Origin: Paracoccaceae bacterium
Lineage (GTDB): Bacteria; Pseudomonadota; Alphaproteobacteria; Rhodobacterales; Rhodobacteraceae
Assembly: GCA_009920225.1 (NCBI GenBank)
Contig: RGAJ01000087.1
Location: 1-7,220, forward strand
Direction of reading: 5' to 3'
DNA length: 7,220 nt
The notes below the pieces were generated by a model, which saw only the letters and a list, made by a program, of their open reading frames with translations, was not told the DNA's origin and did not search any database. Both the position numbers and the translations under genes were made by a program. Shown here in pieces: positions 5,718 to 7,220 of this stretch (position 1 is the first letter of the stretch; the number at the start of each line of letters is the position of its first letter).

Positions 5718-6652
5718 AAGGCCGCCAAAATACCGCGCGCCTGATCGCAGTCCGCGGCCATTTGGTCGATCAAAGCCTCAAGACTATCAAACTTTAATTC
5801 AGGCCGCAGATAGTCAACCAACCCGACCGACAGCTGCGCGCCATAAAGATCGCCAGAAAAATCAAAGATAAAGGTTTCAAGGTTCGGGGTATTTTCCCCA
5901 AACATGGGCCGCACCCCAAGCGAGGCAGCGCCATGATAGGAGCCGACGAATGGGCCATCCAACACCTCAACCAAAACGGCATAGACGCCCAATTTTGGAA
6001 GATGCAATCCATCCAGTGCCATGTTGGCCGTTGGATATCCCAATTCCCGGCCGCGCTGTTCACCGCCGATCACGGGACCCTCGATCCGATGCCAATGCCC
6101 AAGCTGCGCCGCCGCATCGCGGGGTCGACCATCTGTCAAAGCTTGGCGGATTGCGGTCGAAGATACTTCGCCCACTTCGTTTGACAAGATATCTGCGACG
6201 GTCACACCAAACCCCATCTCTTGACCAAAGGCCCTAAGATCGTCGACCGTGCCAGAGCGCCCCTTGCCAAAACAAAAATCCGCACCCACCACGACATGCA
6301 CCAATCCCAGCCCGTCACAGATCACCTGTTGCGCAAAATCGCGCGGCGACAATGCTGCCATGGCTGCGTTAAAATTCATCTCGTACAACCGTTCGACACC
6401 CAACCGTTCAAGCCGCGTGGCGCGGGCTTGTGGGCTCATCAACCGAAACGCTGGCGCATCGGGGGCGAAATATTGACGGGGGTGCGGTTGGAACGTCAAA
6501 ATTCCCAAAGGCACTTCCGCGTCCTGACCCGCCTGTTTGGCGATATCAATGACGGCCTGATGCCCCAAATGAACACCATCGAAATTTCCGATGGCAACAC
6601 TGGCCCCCCGATCCGAGGGCGCGACGAAATGGTAATCGCGAATAATTTTCAT
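5714..6652 (-). CDS. ribF: Bifunctional riboflavin kinase / FAD synthetase
   Basis: This protein converts riboflavin to FMN and FMN to FAD with ATP, supplying cofactor to flavoenzymes such as the acyl-CoA dehydrogenase in this window. Counting from the chosen start (312 residues), the nucleotidyltransferase domain shows GNFDGVHLGH (22-31, HxGH type), VGADFCFGKGRSG (122-134) and the SSTAIR signature (164-169). The C-terminal kinase domain has GRELGYPTAN (201-210) and LETFIFDF (258-265), with the probable catalytic glutamate at 259. A longer frame opens at 6691, but its 13 extra residues (MLAPLIERRY...) do not resemble the family. MKIIRDY at 6652 matches the usual alphaproteobacterial beginning. 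Neither start has a good Shine-Dalgarno sequence, so the choice rests on homology. The stop overlaps ycgN by four bases (ATGA). The gene follows yggT after a 109-base gap. Confidence 0.95.
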   Translation of the reverse strand: MKIIRDYHFVAPSDRGASVAIGNFDGVHLGHQAVIDIAKQAGQDAEVPLGILTFQPHPRQYFAPDAPAFRLMSPQARATRLERLGVERLYEMNFNAAMAALSPRDFAQQVICDGLGLVHVVVGADFCFGKGRSGTVDDLRAFGQEMGFGVTVADILSNEVGEVSSTAIRQALTDGRPRDAAAQLGHWHRIEGPVIGGEQRGRELGYPTANMALDGLHLPKLGVYAVLVEVLDGPFVGSYHGAASLGVRPMFGENTPNLETFIFDFSGDLYGAQLSVGLVDYLRPELKFDSLEALIDQMAADCDQARGILAAL

Positions 6653-6761
6653 GCGACTTGGGTAACGCCGTTCAATCAAAGGCGCAAGCATTCAATGGGC
6701 CACCACATCCAAAATGCGGTCTTGGCCAATGAATACCGCGCTACGTCACACAAATGTGGCG
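6653..6761. other. yggT-ribF intergenic gap with a small hairpin
   Basis: This 109-base spacer lies between the yggT stop and the preferred ribF start. GTCACA (6745-6750) and TGTGGC (6755-6760) can form a six-pair stem (one G-T pair) with a 4-base loop, one base past the yggT stop. No T run follows on the minus strand, so it is at most a weak terminator or a 3'-end stabiliser. I see no clear promoter for ribF, so ribF may be read from upstream of yggT. Confidence 0.35.
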
Positions 6762-7043
6762 TTAAAACAGCAGCGTAGGAAGGATATAATCGCGCAAGGA
6801 AATGACGATCACAAAGGCAACCAACGGCGCCAAATCCAATGCACCCGTATTCGGCAATATCCGGCGAATCGGTACATAAATCGGCTCTAACAAACGGTTC
6901 AAGCCGTACCAGATCTGCCCCACCAAAGGTTGGCGAATATTCAACACTTGGAAATTGATAAGCCAGCTCATGATGATGTGCACAATCATCATAAAATAGG
7001 CGATATCCAATATCAAACGCAGCGGACCGTAAATTGCCATCAT
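6762..7043 (-). CDS. yggT: YggT family integral membrane protein
   Basis: This is a small membrane protein of 93 residues from the chosen start, normal for a one-repeat alphaproteobacterial YggT protein. A first hydrophobic helix covers about residues 8-27 (LRLILDIAYFMMIVHIIMSW). The conserved loop has INFQVLN, RQPLV, WYGLNRLLEP and PIRRILP. A second helix near the C-terminus begins at LAPLVAFVIVI. The molecular function is not settled in the family; links to cell division, envelope or osmotic tolerance have been proposed. The longest frame opens at 7148 with 35 polar residues unlike the family. The ATG at 7043 has AGGAG eight bases upstream and begins MMAIYGPL, so I place the start there. 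It is divergent from the tRNA-Thr gene and probably heads transcription into ribF. Confidence 0.9.
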   Translation of the reverse strand: MMAIYGPLRLILDIAYFMMIVHIIMSWLINFQVLNIRQPLVGQIWYGLNRLLEPIYVPIRRILPNTGALDLAPLVAFVIVISLRDYILPTLLF

Positions 7044-7051
7044 GTCGGGGT

Positions 7052-7058
7052 CTCCTTC
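7052..7058 (-). promoter_or_regulatory. Ribosome binding site that fixes the yggT start
   Basis: GAAGGAG reads on the minus strand eight bases before the ATG at 7043. It is the strongest Shine-Dalgarno match around this gene and argues against the longer frame starting at 7148. Confidence 0.75.
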
Positions 7059-7167
7059 TGCATCGTAGTTAATCGTCCCGCCCCCAATTCGCAAGAGCCC
7101 AACAAAATTTCGATCCCCACTGCGCCCTCTTGCAGCGGACAAAACCATATATTAAACACGGATCAGT
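7059..7167. promoter_or_regulatory. Divergent intergenic region between yggT and tRNA-Thr
   Basis: This stretch must hold the promoters of yggT (minus) and of the tRNA (plus). On the plus strand TTGCAG (7130-7135) lies ahead of an AT-rich patch, ATATATTAAA (7147-7156), that could serve as the -10 zone, although the hexamer spacing is not ideal. On the minus strand TTGCGA occurs about 17 bases ahead of TAACTA, a weak candidate for yggT. The elements are suggestive only. Confidence 0.35.
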
Positions 7168-7220
7168 GCCGGTGTAGCTCAGCTGGTAGAGCACGTCATT
7201 CGTAATGATGGGGTCGTAGG
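7168..7220 (+). tRNA. tRNA-Thr (anticodon CGU), partial
   Basis: The first 53 bases of a tRNA are present; the T arm and 3' acceptor strand fall beyond the window. The 5' acceptor strand is GCCGGTG (7168-7174), followed by TA and the D arm GCTC AGCTGGTAGA GC. The anticodon stem pairs CGTCA with TGATG (one G-T pair) around the loop TTCGTAA. The anticodon CGT at 7201-7203 falls exactly at tRNA position 34-36 and reads the threonine codon ACG. The variable region and the start of the T stem (GTAGG) follow. A full gene of about 76 bases would end near 7243. Confidence 0.93.

Noticed and set aside
6653..6691. Longer ribF start at 6691
   Set aside because: The 13 extra residues do not look like RibF and no ribosome site supports them; MKIIRDY at 6652 fits the family.
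7044..7148. Longer yggT start at 7148
   Set aside because: It would add 35 polar residues unlike the family, while a strong AGGAG precedes the ATG at 7043.
7168..7220. Integration (att) site at the tRNA-Thr gene
   Set aside because: tRNA genes are common integration targets, but no integrase or direct repeat is present and the 3' end of the tRNA is outside the window.

Overview
The window most resembles a marine, Roseobacter-type alphaproteobacterium (Rhodobacteraceae). This rests on the YggT, RibF, YcgN and threonine aldolase protein sequences, on moderate GC judged by eye, and on the dense minus-strand gene packing. Every protein gene lies on the minus strand. The only plus-strand gene is a tRNA at the right edge, cut by the window end. 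There is no mobile element, CRISPR array or gene-free stretch over 300 bases.

Region A (1-4116) is a catabolic operon, read right to left: enoyl-CoA hydratase/isomerase family protein, feruloyl-CoA synthetase-type ligase, ACMSD-type amidohydrolase, and a DmdC-like acyl-CoA dehydrogenase that runs off the left edge. The junctions are a 10-base gap, a 1-base gap and a 1-base overlap, so co-transcription is very likely. The content fits side-chain shortening of plant-type hydroxycinnamates (p-coumarate, ferulate, possibly their dihydro forms). The crotonase keeps both catalytic glutamates of true hydratases, and the amidohydrolase resembles the beta-ketoacyl-CoA hydrolase of the beta-oxidative route. 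Together they point to a CouLMNO-like beta-oxidative deacetylation pathway rather than the better-known retro-aldol route through vanillin. The 3-hydroxyacyl-CoA dehydrogenase step is not encoded in the window.

Region B (4117-4202) is a short control region ahead of that operon. It holds a 19-bp AT-rich inverted repeat in the promoter zone, and a perfect 10-bp hairpin whose 3' arm contains the likely ribosome binding site of the hydratase gene.

Region C (4203-7043) is a housekeeping run, also read right to left: yggT (membrane protein), ribF (FMN/FAD synthesis), a YcgN-family cysteine-cluster protein and ltaE (low-specificity threonine aldolase). ribF/ycgN overlap by four bases (ATGA) and ycgN/ltaE abut (TAAATG), so the last three look translationally coupled. 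The best starts for ribF and yggT are internal to the longest ORFs.

Region D (7044-7220) is a divergent intergenic stretch followed by the 5' part of tRNA-Thr(CGU).
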